Of a stretch of 64,000 nucleotides of DNA, positions 11,221 to 20,321 are shown piece by piece (the first letter of the stretch is position 1; each line of letters starts with the position of its first letter). Made by a program: the position numbers and the translations under genes. Source of the DNA: Actinomadura meyerae (GTDB lineage Bacteria > Actinomycetota > Actinomycetes > Streptosporangiales > Streptosporangiaceae); the NCBI RefSeq assembly GCF_900188445.1, contig NZ_FZOR01000006.1, positions 186,001 to 250,000 on the forward strand, in the 5' to 3' direction. A model generated the notes under the pieces. The model did no database searches, was not told the DNA's origin, and saw only the letters and a list, made by a program, of their open reading frames with translations.

Positions 11221-12237
11221 TTGGCACCGGATCCCCACCGGCGGCGTCGCGTCACGCCCGCCGCCACCGCGGCGGCCCTGCTCCTGGTCGGCCTCGGCGC
11301 CACGGCGCCCGTCGCCGCGCACGCCGCCCCCCTCGGCCTCGCCGCCGCGGCCGCCGCGCCGAGCCCCACTCCGACCACGGAGAAGGGCCTGCGCAAGAGC
11401 CTCGACGCGCTGAGCGAAGAGGCCGAGATCCTCACCGAGAAGTACAACAAGACCCGCGTCGACCTGAAGGCCGCGCGGAAGGCCGAGCAGGACGCCGCCA
11501 AGACCGCGCAGACGCTGCGGGCCCAGGCCGCGCCCGCCCGCGAGCGCCTCGGCCGGATGGCCGCCGCCACCTACATCGCCGGCTCCCCCGACGCGCTGTT
11601 CGGCGCCACCGGCTCCCCCGACGGGCTGTCCGACAGCGCCTACCTCGTCCAGAACCAGGCGTACGCCGTCCGGGCCCTGCAGAAGCAGATCGACCAGGCC
11701 GAGGCCGCCGAGCGCGACGCCAAGGCCAAGACCGCACAGGTCAAGAAGGCCTGGGAGGACGCCAAGAAGGCGCGGTCCGAGGCCAAGGCCAAGGTCACCG
11801 AGGTGATGAAGCGCCTCGACAAGCTGTCCACCACGCGCGCCAGCGACCCCCGCACCGGCCTCAGCGCCACCATCAAGGGCTCGGACCTGCCCGCCAAGAT
11901 GGCCCGCAAGGCCTACGGCAAGCTCGGCTCCCCCTACGTGTGGGCCGCCGCCGGGCCGAGCAGCTTCGACTGCTCCGGCCTCGTCGTCTGGGCCTACGCC
12001 CAGGTCGGCAAGCCCGGCCTCCCGCACTACACCGGCGACCTGTACCAGCTCGGCACCAAGGTCTCCCGCGACCAGCTGCGCTCCGGCGACCTCGTCTACT
12101 TCGGCGGCAACCTCCACCACATGGGCATTTACCTCAGCGACGGCAAGTACCTGCACGCGCCGCGCACCGGCGACGTGGTGAAGATCTCCAAGCTGTCGGA
12201 ACGGTCCGACTACGCGGGCGCCAACCGCATCTCCTGA
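11221..12237 (+). CDS. Secreted NlpC/P60 peptidoglycan hydrolase with coiled-coil N-terminus
   Basis: A 338-residue secreted endopeptidase. A basic N-terminus and hydrophobic signal (LLLVGLGATAPVAAHAAP) are followed by a long coiled coil (about 60-215) and a C-terminal P60 domain. The P60 domain has catalytic Cys in FDCSGLVVWAY, His in HHMGIY and a third polar residue in LHAPRTG. This RipA-like layout fits cleavage of peptide cross-links during division or growth. I chose TTG 11221 because GGAGAGGAG sits seven bases upstream; the frame stays open into the riboswitch, which argues against earlier starts. Expression is probably controlled by the c-di-AMP riboswitch just upstream. Confidence 0.88.
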   Translation: MAPDPHRRRRVTPAATAAALLLVGLGATAPVAAHAAPLGLAAAAAAPSPTPTTEKGLRKSLDALSEEAEILTEKYNKTRVDLKAARKAEQDAAKTAQTLRAQAAPARERLGRMAAATYIAGSPDALFGATGSPDGLSDSAYLVQNQAYAVRALQKQIDQAEAAERDAKAKTAQVKKAWEDAKKARSEAKAKVTEVMKRLDKLSTTRASDPRTGLSATIKGSDLPAKMARKAYGKLGSPYVWAAAGPSSFDCSGLVVWAYAQVGKPGLPHYTGDLYQLGTKVSRDQLRSGDLVYFGGNLHHMGIYLSDGKYLHAPRTGDVVKISKLSERSDYAGANRIS

Positions 12238-12279
12238 CCCTTCCCCCCGCGGGCCGCGCTGAGCGGCCCCCTCAGTCGT

Positions 12280-12320
12280 CGGGGGCTTCCTGCGGCGCGG
12301 TAGGAAGCCCCCGGCGTTTT
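12280..12320 (+). terminator. Intrinsic terminator after the P60 gene
   Basis: A 12-bp perfect stem (12280-12291 with 12302-12313), a 10-base loop and a TTTT run at 12317-12320 follow the P60 stop codon. Confidence 0.85.
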
Positions 12321-12324
12321 CATT

Positions 12325-12464
12325 GTTCTGCCCTCGGCGGTCGGCGCTGGCGCGCCTTTCTTCCACGGGCAGAACGGCGATCGCTGCATCGCTTCGGCTC
12401 GCCTCGCGGCTCGCTTCGCGATCAGGTTCTTGCTTCGCTCGAACCTGGCTTCGCACGCGATCGC
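12325..12464. repeat. Hairpin-rich intergenic element
   Basis: The roughly 255 bases between the terminator and the Nudix gene carry no convincing gene. They hold a 9-bp inverted repeat GTTCTGCCC/GGGCAGAAC (12325-12333, 12367-12375), two copies of the palindrome GCGATCGC (12377-12384, 12457-12464) and a CAGGTTC/GAACCTG hairpin (12423-12429, 12441-12447). The text between is rich in GCTTCG/CTCG steps, unlike the flanking genes. It resembles a palindromic intergenic repeat, but no second copy is visible in this window. Confidence 0.5.
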
Positions 12465-12574
12465 AACGTGGCGCTTCCCGCAACCTGGGCTTACGGACGT
12501 GTGCCTCTCGCCTTGCGCATGGTGCTGCGCCGGCCGGTGTGCGGTGATCTGGCAGGGGTCGTGTGAGGGTCGGG

Positions 12575-12952
12575 CTAGATCAGGTTGGCTTCGGCTATGG
12601 CGTCTATGACGGGGCGGTCGCCTGGGAGCCAGGCCACGTCGTAGAGCTCGTGGGGGGCCAGCCAGCGGAAGGCCAGGTGTTCGAGGAGCTGCGGGGCGCC
12701 CTGGACGATCTCGGCCGTCCAGACGCGCAGGACGGCGCGGTCGCTGAGGCGCCAGTCGCCGCCGATCCGGCGGCCCAGCCGGACCTCGATCGCCAGTTCC
12801 TCGGCGCACTCGCGGACCAGGGCGTCCTCGTCGGACTCCCCCGGGTCGACCTTGCCCCCGGGCAGCTCCCAGCCGCCGGCCATGTGCTCCGGCTCCGCCC
12901 GCTGCGCGGTCAGCAGCCGGCCGTCCGCGATGATCGCCGCACCCACCACCAC
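12575..12952 (-). CDS. Nudix hydrolase (MutT-like)
   Basis: A protein of about 125 residues with a complete Nudix box, GGKVDPGESDEDALVRECAEEL, which binds the metal-diphosphate of a nucleoside-diphosphate substrate. The surroundings (AAIIADGRLLTAQRAEP before, GGDWRLSDRAVLRVWTAEI after) match short MutT/8-oxo-dGTP pyrophosphatases that clean the nucleotide pool. The start is uncertain: three consecutive GTG codons lie at 12952-12944, about 18 bases after a GGAGAGGAG motif that overlaps the end of the Mut7-C gene. It is probably cotranscribed with that gene. Confidence 0.88.
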   Translation of the reverse strand: MVVGAAIIADGRLLTAQRAEPEHMAGGWELPGGKVDPGESDEDALVRECAEELAIEVRLGRRIGGDWRLSDRAVLRVWTAEIVQGAPQLLEHLAFRWLAPHELYDVAWLPGDRPVIDAIAEANLI

Positions 12953-12966
12953 GAGGTCGATCGCGA

Positions 12967-13725
12967 TCAGCTCCTCTCCCGTACGGTGTCGACCAGCCGC
13001 CTCGACTCCCGGACGATCTCCTCCAGATGGTCGCCGTGCGCGCCGCGCCAATAGACCTGGCCGCAGTCCGCACAGCGGCCGTAGACGTCGTAGCTGCGGC
13101 GCGTCCCCGCCTCCAGGCCGTCCTCGACCTCGGTCTTGTCGACCGGGACCAGCACGCCGTTGCAGGCGGTGCAGCGCGTCCACGGGCGCAGGACGGGCGC
13201 GAACCGGTCGAGGAGGTCGCGGAGCTGGTCGTCCGGGCGGGCGCCGCGGACGTAGGCGCCGAACCACAGGGCGCGGCGGCGCAGCAGGCCCCGGTCCTGG
13301 GTCAGCAGGACGCGGCGCTCGGCGTTGGCCTGGACGACGAGGGCCGGGTCGTCCATGTCGTTGTGGTAAGCGGTGTCGAGGCCGATGAGGCGCATCCGCC
13401 GCGCGAGCGTGCCGAGGTGCACGTCCAGCAGGAAGCGCGGCGCGTCCTGGCCCGGCTCCAGCGGGACGGGCTGGGGGCGCGGCACCGCCGCCACCCGCAC
13501 CTCGTCGCCCGGGGCAGGCCGGGCGGACGGGTCGGCCGGAGCGCCGTTGACGGTGATCGGTCCGGCCTCGGGCAGCGGCACGCCGAGCGACTCCACGAGG
13601 TGCCCGAGCGTGGACGTCCCGTCGCAGGGCACCCGGTTCGCGGTCCGCCGCCGGGCGGCGGGCAGGAACATCAGCAGCTCGTCGGCCACGCTGATCGTCG
13701 TCTCGGGCTCCACGCCGATCAGCAT
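12967..13725 (-). CDS. Mut7-C RNase-domain protein with N-terminal ubiquitin-like domain
   Basis: A 252-residue protein. Residues 1-90 form a small ThiS/ubiquitin-like domain (VADELLMFL, then GHLVESLGVPLPE, PITVNGAPAD). Residues 98-250 are the Mut7-C PIN-like RNase fold with RFLLDVHLGTLARRMRLIGLDT, LLTQDRGLL and a zinc ribbon CTACN/CADCGQVYW. The family is predicted to be a nuclease but is poorly studied. ATG 13725 gives the intact N-terminal domain. Its GGAGAGGAG end serves as leader for the Nudix gene downstream. Confidence 0.87.
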   Translation of the reverse strand: MLIGVEPETTISVADELLMFLPAARRRTANRVPCDGTSTLGHLVESLGVPLPEAGPITVNGAPADPSARPAPGDEVRVAAVPRPQPVPLEPGQDAPRFLLDVHLGTLARRMRLIGLDTAYHNDMDDPALVVQANAERRVLLTQDRGLLRRRALWFGAYVRGARPDDQLRDLLDRFAPVLRPWTRCTACNGVLVPVDKTEVEDGLEAGTRRSYDVYGRCADCGQVYWRGAHGDHLEEIVRESRRLVDTVRERS

Positions 13726-13757
13726 GCCACGCGAGCCCGGTGATCTTCTTCGGATTA

Positions 13758-14822
13758 TCAGCCGGCGGGCCGCGGGGCGGCGAGCTCGCCGACCTTCTTC
13801 TTGAAGTCGGGGCGCGCGAGCGGGCGGGTCACGCCGACCCAGTCCGACCGCTTGTACGACTTCACGCCGATGGCGGGCACGCACGTCGAGCAGCTCGCCA
13901 CGATCATCTTGCCCTTGCCGATGACCATCCCGACATGGCCGGGGTTGTTCGCCGACGTCCCCGGGCCCGAGTTGAAGAACACCAGGTCGCCCGGCTGCTC
14001 CCGGCCCTTGGCGATCTTCACGCCGAACGGCCACTGCTCGAACGTGGTGCGCGGGATGTCCAGGCCGACCTGCCGGTAGGCGGCCTGGAGGAGGCTGGAG
14101 CAGTCCCAGGCGTCCGGGCCGTTCGCGCCGAACACGTACGGCTTGCCGCGCTGCGCCATCGCGAACTCGATGATCTTCTGGACGAGCGCGCCGACGTTGG
14201 CGGGGAGCTCGTTGTCCCCGCAGTTGACGCCGTTCGCCTGGACGACCTTGAAATCGCCGCCGACATAGCGCTTAGCCCAGTCGAGGACGAGGTCGACGTA
14301 GTCGGACGAGTGGTTGTACTGGAAGATCGCGGTCCGCATCCGCTGCGGGGCGCCGTTGTGCTTGAGGTAGGCGGCCGCGGAGGGGATCGCGTCCGCCGGG
14401 TCGTAGCGGTCCTTGCGACCGTCCTTGTTCCCGTCGACTCCGAACGCGTCGAAGGTGGCCTTCAGGAACTGCATCGGCCCGCCGGCGCCCGCGTAGTTCT
14501 CCCCGCTGCTGACGCCGGGCAGCTTCGAGCGGCCGTGGTCGGTCTCGACCTTGCCGATGCCCGCCAGCACGTTCCAGGGGATGCCGTACTTCTTCCCGGC
14601 CTCCTGGTAGAGCTTCAGGTAGTCCGCCGGGACGGCCCGCGCGTCGTTCGCGGCGGCGGGCTGCGCGTCCGCCCCGGCGACGTCCACGCAGTCGCCGGCG
14701 CCGACCCCGCCGCCGAACATGAACTGGCTGGCACCGAACAGGATGGGGACGAACACCAGGGCGACGAACATGACCGCGGCGACGCCGAGCGCGCCGGCGA
14801 GCAGCAACCGGCGCGGGCTCAT
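13758..14822 (-). CDS. Conjugation-type bifunctional muramidase/transglycosylase and NlpC/P60 endopeptidase (TcpG/VirB1-like)
   Basis: A 354-residue membrane-anchored wall hydrolase. It has one transmembrane helix (residues 5-35), a lytic transglycosylase domain (about 65-190; IGKVETDHG supplies the catalytic Glu, with GPMQFL and YNHSSDYV) and a P60 domain (about 215-330; Cys in WDCSSLLQAAY, His in NPGHVGMVIG). This two-enzyme fusion is typical of Gram-positive conjugation systems, where it opens the wall for the transfer channel. It is the last gene of the T4SS-like operon, its ATG overlapping the preceding TGA (ATGA at 14819-14822). Confidence 0.9.
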   Translation of the reverse strand: MSPRRLLLAGALGVAAVMFVALVFVPILFGASQFMFGGGVGAGDCVDVAGADAQPAAANDARAVPADYLKLYQEAGKKYGIPWNVLAGIGKVETDHGRSKLPGVSSGENYAGAGGPMQFLKATFDAFGVDGNKDGRKDRYDPADAIPSAAAYLKHNGAPQRMRTAIFQYNHSSDYVDLVLDWAKRYVGGDFKVVQANGVNCGDNELPANVGALVQKIIEFAMAQRGKPYVFGANGPDAWDCSSLLQAAYRQVGLDIPRTTFEQWPFGVKIAKGREQPGDLVFFNSGPGTSANNPGHVGMVIGKGKMIVASCSTCVPAIGVKSYKRSDWVGVTRPLARPDFKKKVGELAAPRPAG

Positions 14823-15457
14823 CCGGTGTCACCCGCCTGCCCGGTGCCGGCCGGCTGGAACGCGTACACCTTCAGCGCCCCGCCGTCCCGCGCGACCGTC
14901 ACCGCGTACTGCCGGCTCGTGCTGCTGCGCTTGCCGCCCTTGGTGAGCTGCTGCCGCCCCGTCACGAGGAAGATGAGCGAGTTGTCCTCGATGTTGCGGA
15001 CCTGGTCGAGGGACGCCGACCCCTGCGCGACGACCTGCTCGCGGCGGCGCTCCTCAAGCAGGCCGGGCGTGCCCGCGTCCCGGCCGAGGCGCTGCCGCAG
15101 GTCGTCGGTGGTCAGGCCGGCGAGGCGCCCCATGTAGGCGTCGGGGGTCTCGTCGAAGCGGTACGTCTCGTAGGCGGCGACGAACCGCTGGGCCATGTCC
15201 GCCGCCGTGGCGAACTCCTGCCGGGAGAACGGCAGCAGCCGGTAGATGTCGAACTCGTTCGGGTCCACGGCGTTCTGGATGCCGGGCGGCGGGGACTGCG
15301 GGCCCTGCGGACCGGCCGTGGGCGCGGCGCTCGGCCGCGCCTCCGGCCGGTCGTCGCCGTGCTCGGGCGCCGCGACCGTCAGGTAGATGCCGACGGCGGC
15401 GAGCGCCACCACGAGCCCCGCGAACAGAAGCTTGCGCCGGCGGTCGTTCAGGTTCAT
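14819..15457 (-). CDS. Single-pass membrane protein of the T4SS-like operon, VirB8/NTF2-like candidate
   Basis: A 212-residue protein with a short basic cytoplasmic start, one transmembrane helix (about 9-28), a Pro/Ala-rich linker and an extracytoplasmic domain (about 65-205: AADMAQRFVAAYETYRFDET, then SLIFLVTGRQQL and a TVARDGGALKVYAF ending). The layout resembles VirB8/TcpC-type NTF2-fold assembly proteins, but I cannot confirm homology. ATG 15457 overlaps the upstream stop (TGATG); GTG at 15460 is an alternative. It is coupled to both neighbours, so it is probably a structural component of the same apparatus. Confidence 0.7.
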   Translation of the reverse strand: MNLNDRRRKLLFAGLVVALAAVGIYLTVAAPEHGDDRPEARPSAAPTAGPQGPQSPPPGIQNAVDPNEFDIYRLLPFSRQEFATAADMAQRFVAAYETYRFDETPDAYMGRLAGLTTDDLRQRLGRDAGTPGLLEERRREQVVAQGSASLDQVRNIEDNSLIFLVTGRQQLTKGGKRSSTSRQYAVTVARDGGALKVYAFQPAGTGQAGDTG

Positions 15458-17835
15458 CACTCGTCCCGTTCCGGCTCACCGGACGGGCGGTCCACCGGGC
15501 GCAGCCAGAACGGGATCGGCGGGCCGTCCGCGGAGCCGCGCCGGCCGCCCCACAGGGGCGGCGGCTGCTGCCCGCCGCCCGGGCCCGCGGACGGTGCCGC
15601 GCCGCTGGAACCTCCGGCGCCGCCGCGCTGCCGCGGGATGTTCGCCGCGGGCGCGCCGCCTCCGGAACCACCGGAACCGCCGTTGCCGCCGGAGCCGCCG
15701 TTGGAGGCGCCGCGGCCGGAGAGCCAGCCGCCGCCTCCGCCGGAGCCGCTTGCGCCGCCCGAACCGCCGTTGCCGCCTCCGCCGGACCCGCCGCGTCCCG
15801 ACCAGGAGGACGGCCGGACCGTGCCGGTGCCGGGGCCCGTGCCGGACGACGGCTTGCCGCCGCCCGCCGCCGCGCCCGCACCGGCTCCGCCGCCGCCCTT
15901 CGCGACCGAGACGCCGCCCGGACGCCCGGACGCGGCCGCCCCGCCGCCGTCCGCCGCGCGGTCACCGGGGCCGCCCGCGCGGGTCGGCAGGTTCAGCGGC
16001 GGCGCGCCCCGGCGGGACCGGCCCTGCGAGGCGGCGATCGCCCCGCCCGCGCCGCGCGGCTTCGCGGCGAGCACCGGTGCCTCCTCCGGCGACGGGCCCT
16101 CGCCCGCGCCCGCACCCGCGCGCCGGTCGGCGACGGCGACCGCGGTGCCCGGCGCGGCATCGCCCTGCGCGCCCGCGGCGGCCTCGGACGTCGCCTCGCC
16201 CTTCGCCCACCGGGCCAGCCGGTAGCCGGCCGCGCCGGGCACGACGGCGCCCGCGACGCCGGTGGTGCTGCGCCGCGCCTCCGCGACCGACTTGTTGAGC
16301 TGCGCCTCGCTCTTCTCCCGCGACCCGACGGCCGAGTACCCGACCGCGGAGAACAGGTGCTGGAACGGCTTGCGGTAGATGAACGCCGCGAACGTCACCA
16401 GCGCGATGAGCAGGACCTGCAGGCCCCATGGCAGCGTCTCGCCGAGGATCAGGCTGTACGCCCACAGCAGCAGCGACAGCACGCCGATCAGCGCCGCCTG
16501 CTTCAGCAGCATCGACAGCAGCAGTTCCAGCCACCGGACGGCGATGACCCGCCCGATGCCGGGATGGATCCCGATCCCGAGGAAGATCGGCCCGGCGACG
16601 AGCAGCAGCAGGAACGCGATCTTCACGACGATCAGCGCGATCGCGATGACCATGATGAGCAGCCCGGCGACCAGCGCCGCGAACAGCCCCCCGAACGCGA
16701 CCGCGAGCCGGTTCTGCCAGTTCTTGCCCTGGAACAGCGAATAGGACTGCGGGTAGTTGTCCTTGATGTTCTTGGTGACGTCCTTGTAGGCGTCGGCCTT
16801 CTTGCCGAGGTCGACCTTGTTGTCGCCGTAGGTCTCCGGCAGGTCGACGGCCTGCGACCACAGCAGCTTGTCGGCGTTCTCCTTGACGATCTTCGCGTTG
16901 GGGTCGGTGGTGCCGAACTCGCCCTGCAGCCACGGCTTGCAGACCAGCGCCACCCACAGCCCGTTGGCGTTGCGCGTCGTCGCGTCGAGGTTCTGGGAGG
17001 TCGCCGGATCGGGCTTGCCGTCCGGCCTCGGTATGCAGCTCCCGCCCTTGGTGTCGCTCTGCGGCAGGGCCGCGTTGAACGCGGCGCTGGTCGCCTCGGA
17101 CGTCTTCGTCCCGAGCGTGGTGAAGTCCGCCGGCCGCGCGATCAGCCAGACGAGCGCCACCATCGCGGCGACCATCCAGATCACGCCCTCGGTGACCTTG
17201 CTGGCCCGCTTGCGGACCAGCCCCCACCACGCGAGCCACATCGCGCCGAGGATGACCACCCACGACCAGTACCGCGCGTTGAAGGTCTTGCCGATATTGC
17301 TGATGACGCCGTCGACGGTGTCCTTCAGCCAGCCGAGCAGCGACTCGGACGCCGCCGCCTGGTAGACGCTGATCGTCGTCCGGTCGATCGCCCGGACGAT
17401 GGTGAACGTCGTGTTGGCGAGGGCGTTGCCCATCAGGGCCATCGCGTCCGAGCAGTCCATGTCGACCGCGTACCAGGTCTGCCCGGCCGTGCCGTACCGG
17501 TCGTAGTACGTCAGCTGCTCGACCGGCGTGCCCTGCAGCTTCTCGCTCGGGTAGTCCGGTGGCTTGATCAGGCCGTCGGTGCCCGACCCGTACTGCTCGG
17601 GCGCCGGGCTGTCCGCCGGCCGGCACGGGCTGTTCGGGGAGAACGGCCCGGCGCTCGCCATCGGCGAGAGGATGACGACGAAGATGGCCGCGACCAGCAT
17701 GACCAGAACCGAGCGGCGGGTGCGCGGAAGCGGGCGGCGCCGCCGGCGGCGGCCGGAGCGGTCGAGGACGGCGCGGTCGAGCCCTTCGCCGGGCGAGCGC
17801 TGCAGTCGCGCCGTCCCGTGGCGGGGACTCCTCAT
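15457..17835 (-). CDS. TrbL/VirB6-like polytopic channel protein of a type IV secretion-like system
   Basis: A 792-residue membrane protein. A signal-like hydrophobic segment (about 44-62) precedes an extracytoplasmic domain with several cysteines. Transmembrane helices follow around 180-235 and a cluster of five to six at about 375-500 (including LLLLVAGPIFLGIGIHPGIG). The C-terminal ~280 residues are a Gly/Ser/Pro-rich tail with GGSGGNGG runs. This is the layout of TrbL/VirB6/TcpH inner-membrane channel subunits. ATG 17835 has GAGGAGG nine bases upstream and overlaps the VirB4 stop by ATGA. The long disordered tail is unusual compared with classic VirB6. Confidence 0.82.
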   Translation of the reverse strand: MRSPRHGTARLQRSPGEGLDRAVLDRSGRRRRRRPLPRTRRSVLVMLVAAIFVVILSPMASAGPFSPNSPCRPADSPAPEQYGSGTDGLIKPPDYPSEKLQGTPVEQLTYYDRYGTAGQTWYAVDMDCSDAMALMGNALANTTFTIVRAIDRTTISVYQAAASESLLGWLKDTVDGVISNIGKTFNARYWSWVVILGAMWLAWWGLVRKRASKVTEGVIWMVAAMVALVWLIARPADFTTLGTKTSEATSAAFNAALPQSDTKGGSCIPRPDGKPDPATSQNLDATTRNANGLWVALVCKPWLQGEFGTTDPNAKIVKENADKLLWSQAVDLPETYGDNKVDLGKKADAYKDVTKNIKDNYPQSYSLFQGKNWQNRLAVAFGGLFAALVAGLLIMVIAIALIVVKIAFLLLLVAGPIFLGIGIHPGIGRVIAVRWLELLLSMLLKQAALIGVLSLLLWAYSLILGETLPWGLQVLLIALVTFAAFIYRKPFQHLFSAVGYSAVGSREKSEAQLNKSVAEARRSTTGVAGAVVPGAAGYRLARWAKGEATSEAAAGAQGDAAPGTAVAVADRRAGAGAGEGPSPEEAPVLAAKPRGAGGAIAASQGRSRRGAPPLNLPTRAGGPGDRAADGGGAAASGRPGGVSVAKGGGGAGAGAAAGGGKPSSGTGPGTGTVRPSSWSGRGGSGGGGNGGSGGASGSGGGGGWLSGRGASNGGSGGNGGSGGSGGGAPAANIPRQRGGAGGSSGAAPSAGPGGGQQPPPLWGGRRGSADGPPIPFWLRPVDRPSGEPERDE

Positions 17836-20321
17836 CGGGTGACCTCCTCGGCCTCGGCCCCCGCGGCGGTGAGTTCGGACGTGCCCGGACGGGACCGGGT
17901 CGGGTTGGTGTCCAGCCAACGCTGCAGTTCCTCGGAGATCAGGTCGACGCCGATGCGCCCCGCTCGGCCGTCGAGGTCACGGAAGATGCATTCGCCGTTG
18001 CCGAGGTTGCGCAGCACGGCCTTGTGCTCGTCGGACGCCTCGACGCCGAGCAGCGACATGACGTTGCCGACCTCGACCCGTTCGGTGGAACGGAACGAGA
18101 ACACCGATGACAGGCAGTTCGTCACCTGTTCGTTCAGCAGGTCCCCCGCGTTCTGGGAGACCAGGATCAGGGCGGTGTTCCGGGAGCGTCCCATGCGGGA
18201 CACCTCCGGCACCAGCTTCGCGCCCTCGGGAGTCGAGGTGATCGCCCACGCCTCGTCCAGGAAGATCGCCTTCGGCAGGCGCCGGTCGAGGCCGTGCATC
18301 AGCCGCCGCGCGAACTGCGACACGAGGTACATCAGCGCCACCGACAGCCGCTGCTCGTAGGAGTAGTCCTCCCGCGAGATGGCGACGTCGGGCAGCGTCA
18401 GGCCGCCGAGCGTGAACACGGTCGTCCAGCCCTCGGTGTCGATGCGCTCCCCGCCGGACGGGTCGAAGCACAGCCGCGCGAGCCGCATCTCCGACATCGA
18501 CCGGAGCACCGCGCCGAGGTTCTTGGACGCGGGGTCCTCCGCGGCCTCCAGATGGTCGACGACGCGCCCGAGCGAGGGCCGCTCCGCGTTGGCGACCGCG
18601 CCGACCGCCTGGATCATCGCGGACTCGCGCTCCTCCGACATCCGCGGCAGCAGCAGCCGCAGCGTCTCGGTCGCCATCGTCTTCATCGTGGCGAGGTCGT
18701 CGCCGAACGAGAACGGGTCGAGCAGGCCGGGCGCCGCCGAGCCGAGCGGCAGGATGCGCGCCTTGCGGCCGCGCGCCCGGAGCAGCTCGACGAGCGACTC
18801 GGCGTCGCCCTTCGGGTCGATCGCCGCGATCGTCACGCCGCGCAGCGCCATCTGGTAGATCAGCAGCAGCGCCAGCGTCGTCTTGCCGCCGCCCGGCTCG
18901 CCGGTGATCGCGACCGCGGTGGGCCGGTTGCGGGCCGCCGCGACCAGCGGGTCGAAGTGCACGATGGACCGGGCCCGGCCGAGCGTCTCGCCGATGTAGG
19001 GGCCGATCCAGCCCTCCTGGTCGTCGTCCGGCCGGTCGCCGAGGTCGACGGTCGCGACCGGCATGCCGCCCGCGATCGTGCGCAGCGGCTGCCGCTGCGC
19101 GTAGGCGTTCAGCCGGATCTGGTCGCCGGGCAGCGACTCCAGGAACAGCGAGAACTGGTCGCCGGTCGAGTTGACGACGTCGATGCCGATGTCGCGGTAG
19201 TGCTCGACGACCGCGTCCACCCGCTGGGCGAGCAGCTCCTCCGTCGGCGCGGACACGATCAGCCGGTGCCACCCGTACACGAACGGCAGCCGCTCCTTGG
19301 TGATGCCGTGCTCCAGCATCCGGGCCGCGTCGATCTGCTCGGCGAGCGCGATCGGCGCCTCCGCGCCCGCCTCCCGGATGTGCTGGTCCATGTCGCGGGC
19401 GTGCGCGAGCTTGCGCGAGACGTCCTTGGACGCCTTCGCCGGCGGGATCAGCTTCATCCGCGCGCTGATCTCGACGGGGAACGGCAGCGAGTCGGCGTAG
19501 TGGAACCAGGGCTCCCCGTCCGGGAACGGCATCATGTCGGGGAACCGGGCGAACGACAGGTACGCGACGTAGGAGGCGGCCGTCGCGCTGCCGCCCGCGC
19601 CCGTGAAGTTCGGCTGCTCGATCCGCAGGTAGGAGCGCCCGTTGTGGATGGCGCCCTCGACCAGCGACTCGATCTCGCCCTTGCCCCACGTCCGGCGCGG
19701 GACGGCGGACGGCGGCGGGTCGGCCAGCGACCCCGACACCGCGTGCTGGAACAGCCACGCGACCTCCGTCGAGGTGGCGTGCCTGGCGTACAGGGCGGAC
19801 CCGCCGAGCGCACGCCCGACGCGTTCGGCCTGCTCCGTCCAGCGCGCGATCTCCTTCTTGTCGATCGCGTCGTCGTGCACGCCGAGGACGCTCTCGCTGC
19901 GCTTGTAGAACCCGAGCAGCTGCGCCAGGACGCCGCCGGACAGCTGGGCGCCCATCCCGCGCTGCCCGAGCCGCACCCCGAGGTAGACCTCCTTGGTCCA
20001 GAAGTCCTTCGCCCACACGTGCGCGTAGGTCTCCTCCAGGTACTCCCGCCATCCGGGGCCGCCGTCGGACGTGCGGTCCAGGGCGAGCGCCCACTCGGCC
20101 GCCGGGTACGTCCGGTGCGCGATCCGCAGGTGGATCTCGGCGTCCTGCATCCGGATGCCCGCGAGCGCGATGGTGATGTTCGTGGCGAGCGCCTCGCGCT
20201 CCTCACCGGTGGTGAACTCGTACGACACCGTGGGGAGCCGGAAGTACGCCCAGGCGGCGTTGTCGGTGAACAGCACCCGGTCGTCGAAGTACCGGACGGC
20301 CAGCCGGCTGGACTTGCTCAT
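17832..20321 (-). CDS. VirB4/TcpF-family secretion ATPase
   Basis: An 829-residue AAA+-like ATPase that powers type IV secretion and conjugation from the cytoplasmic membrane face. Walker A is ITGEPGGGKTTLALLL (about 470-485) and Walker B is KAIFLDEAWAI (about 685). C-terminal motifs SRMGRSRNTALILVSQN and NLGNGECIFRDLDGR are characteristic of VirB4/TraU/TcpF. The N-terminal half matches the conjugal ATPase N-domain, with no transmembrane helix. ATG 20321 follows GGGAGGGCGGC and overlaps the stop of the 78-codon ORF. It is the most diagnostic gene of the cluster. Confidence 0.93.
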   Translation of the reverse strand: MSKSSRLAVRYFDDRVLFTDNAAWAYFRLPTVSYEFTTGEEREALATNITIALAGIRMQDAEIHLRIAHRTYPAAEWALALDRTSDGGPGWREYLEETYAHVWAKDFWTKEVYLGVRLGQRGMGAQLSGGVLAQLLGFYKRSESVLGVHDDAIDKKEIARWTEQAERVGRALGGSALYARHATSTEVAWLFQHAVSGSLADPPPSAVPRRTWGKGEIESLVEGAIHNGRSYLRIEQPNFTGAGGSATAASYVAYLSFARFPDMMPFPDGEPWFHYADSLPFPVEISARMKLIPPAKASKDVSRKLAHARDMDQHIREAGAEAPIALAEQIDAARMLEHGITKERLPFVYGWHRLIVSAPTEELLAQRVDAVVEHYRDIGIDVVNSTGDQFSLFLESLPGDQIRLNAYAQRQPLRTIAGGMPVATVDLGDRPDDDQEGWIGPYIGETLGRARSIVHFDPLVAAARNRPTAVAITGEPGGGKTTLALLLIYQMALRGVTIAAIDPKGDAESLVELLRARGRKARILPLGSAAPGLLDPFSFGDDLATMKTMATETLRLLLPRMSEERESAMIQAVGAVANAERPSLGRVVDHLEAAEDPASKNLGAVLRSMSEMRLARLCFDPSGGERIDTEGWTTVFTLGGLTLPDVAISREDYSYEQRLSVALMYLVSQFARRLMHGLDRRLPKAIFLDEAWAITSTPEGAKLVPEVSRMGRSRNTALILVSQNAGDLLNEQVTNCLSSVFSFRSTERVEVGNVMSLLGVEASDEHKAVLRNLGNGECIFRDLDGRAGRIGVDLISEELQRWLDTNPTRSRPGTSELTAAGAEAEEVTR

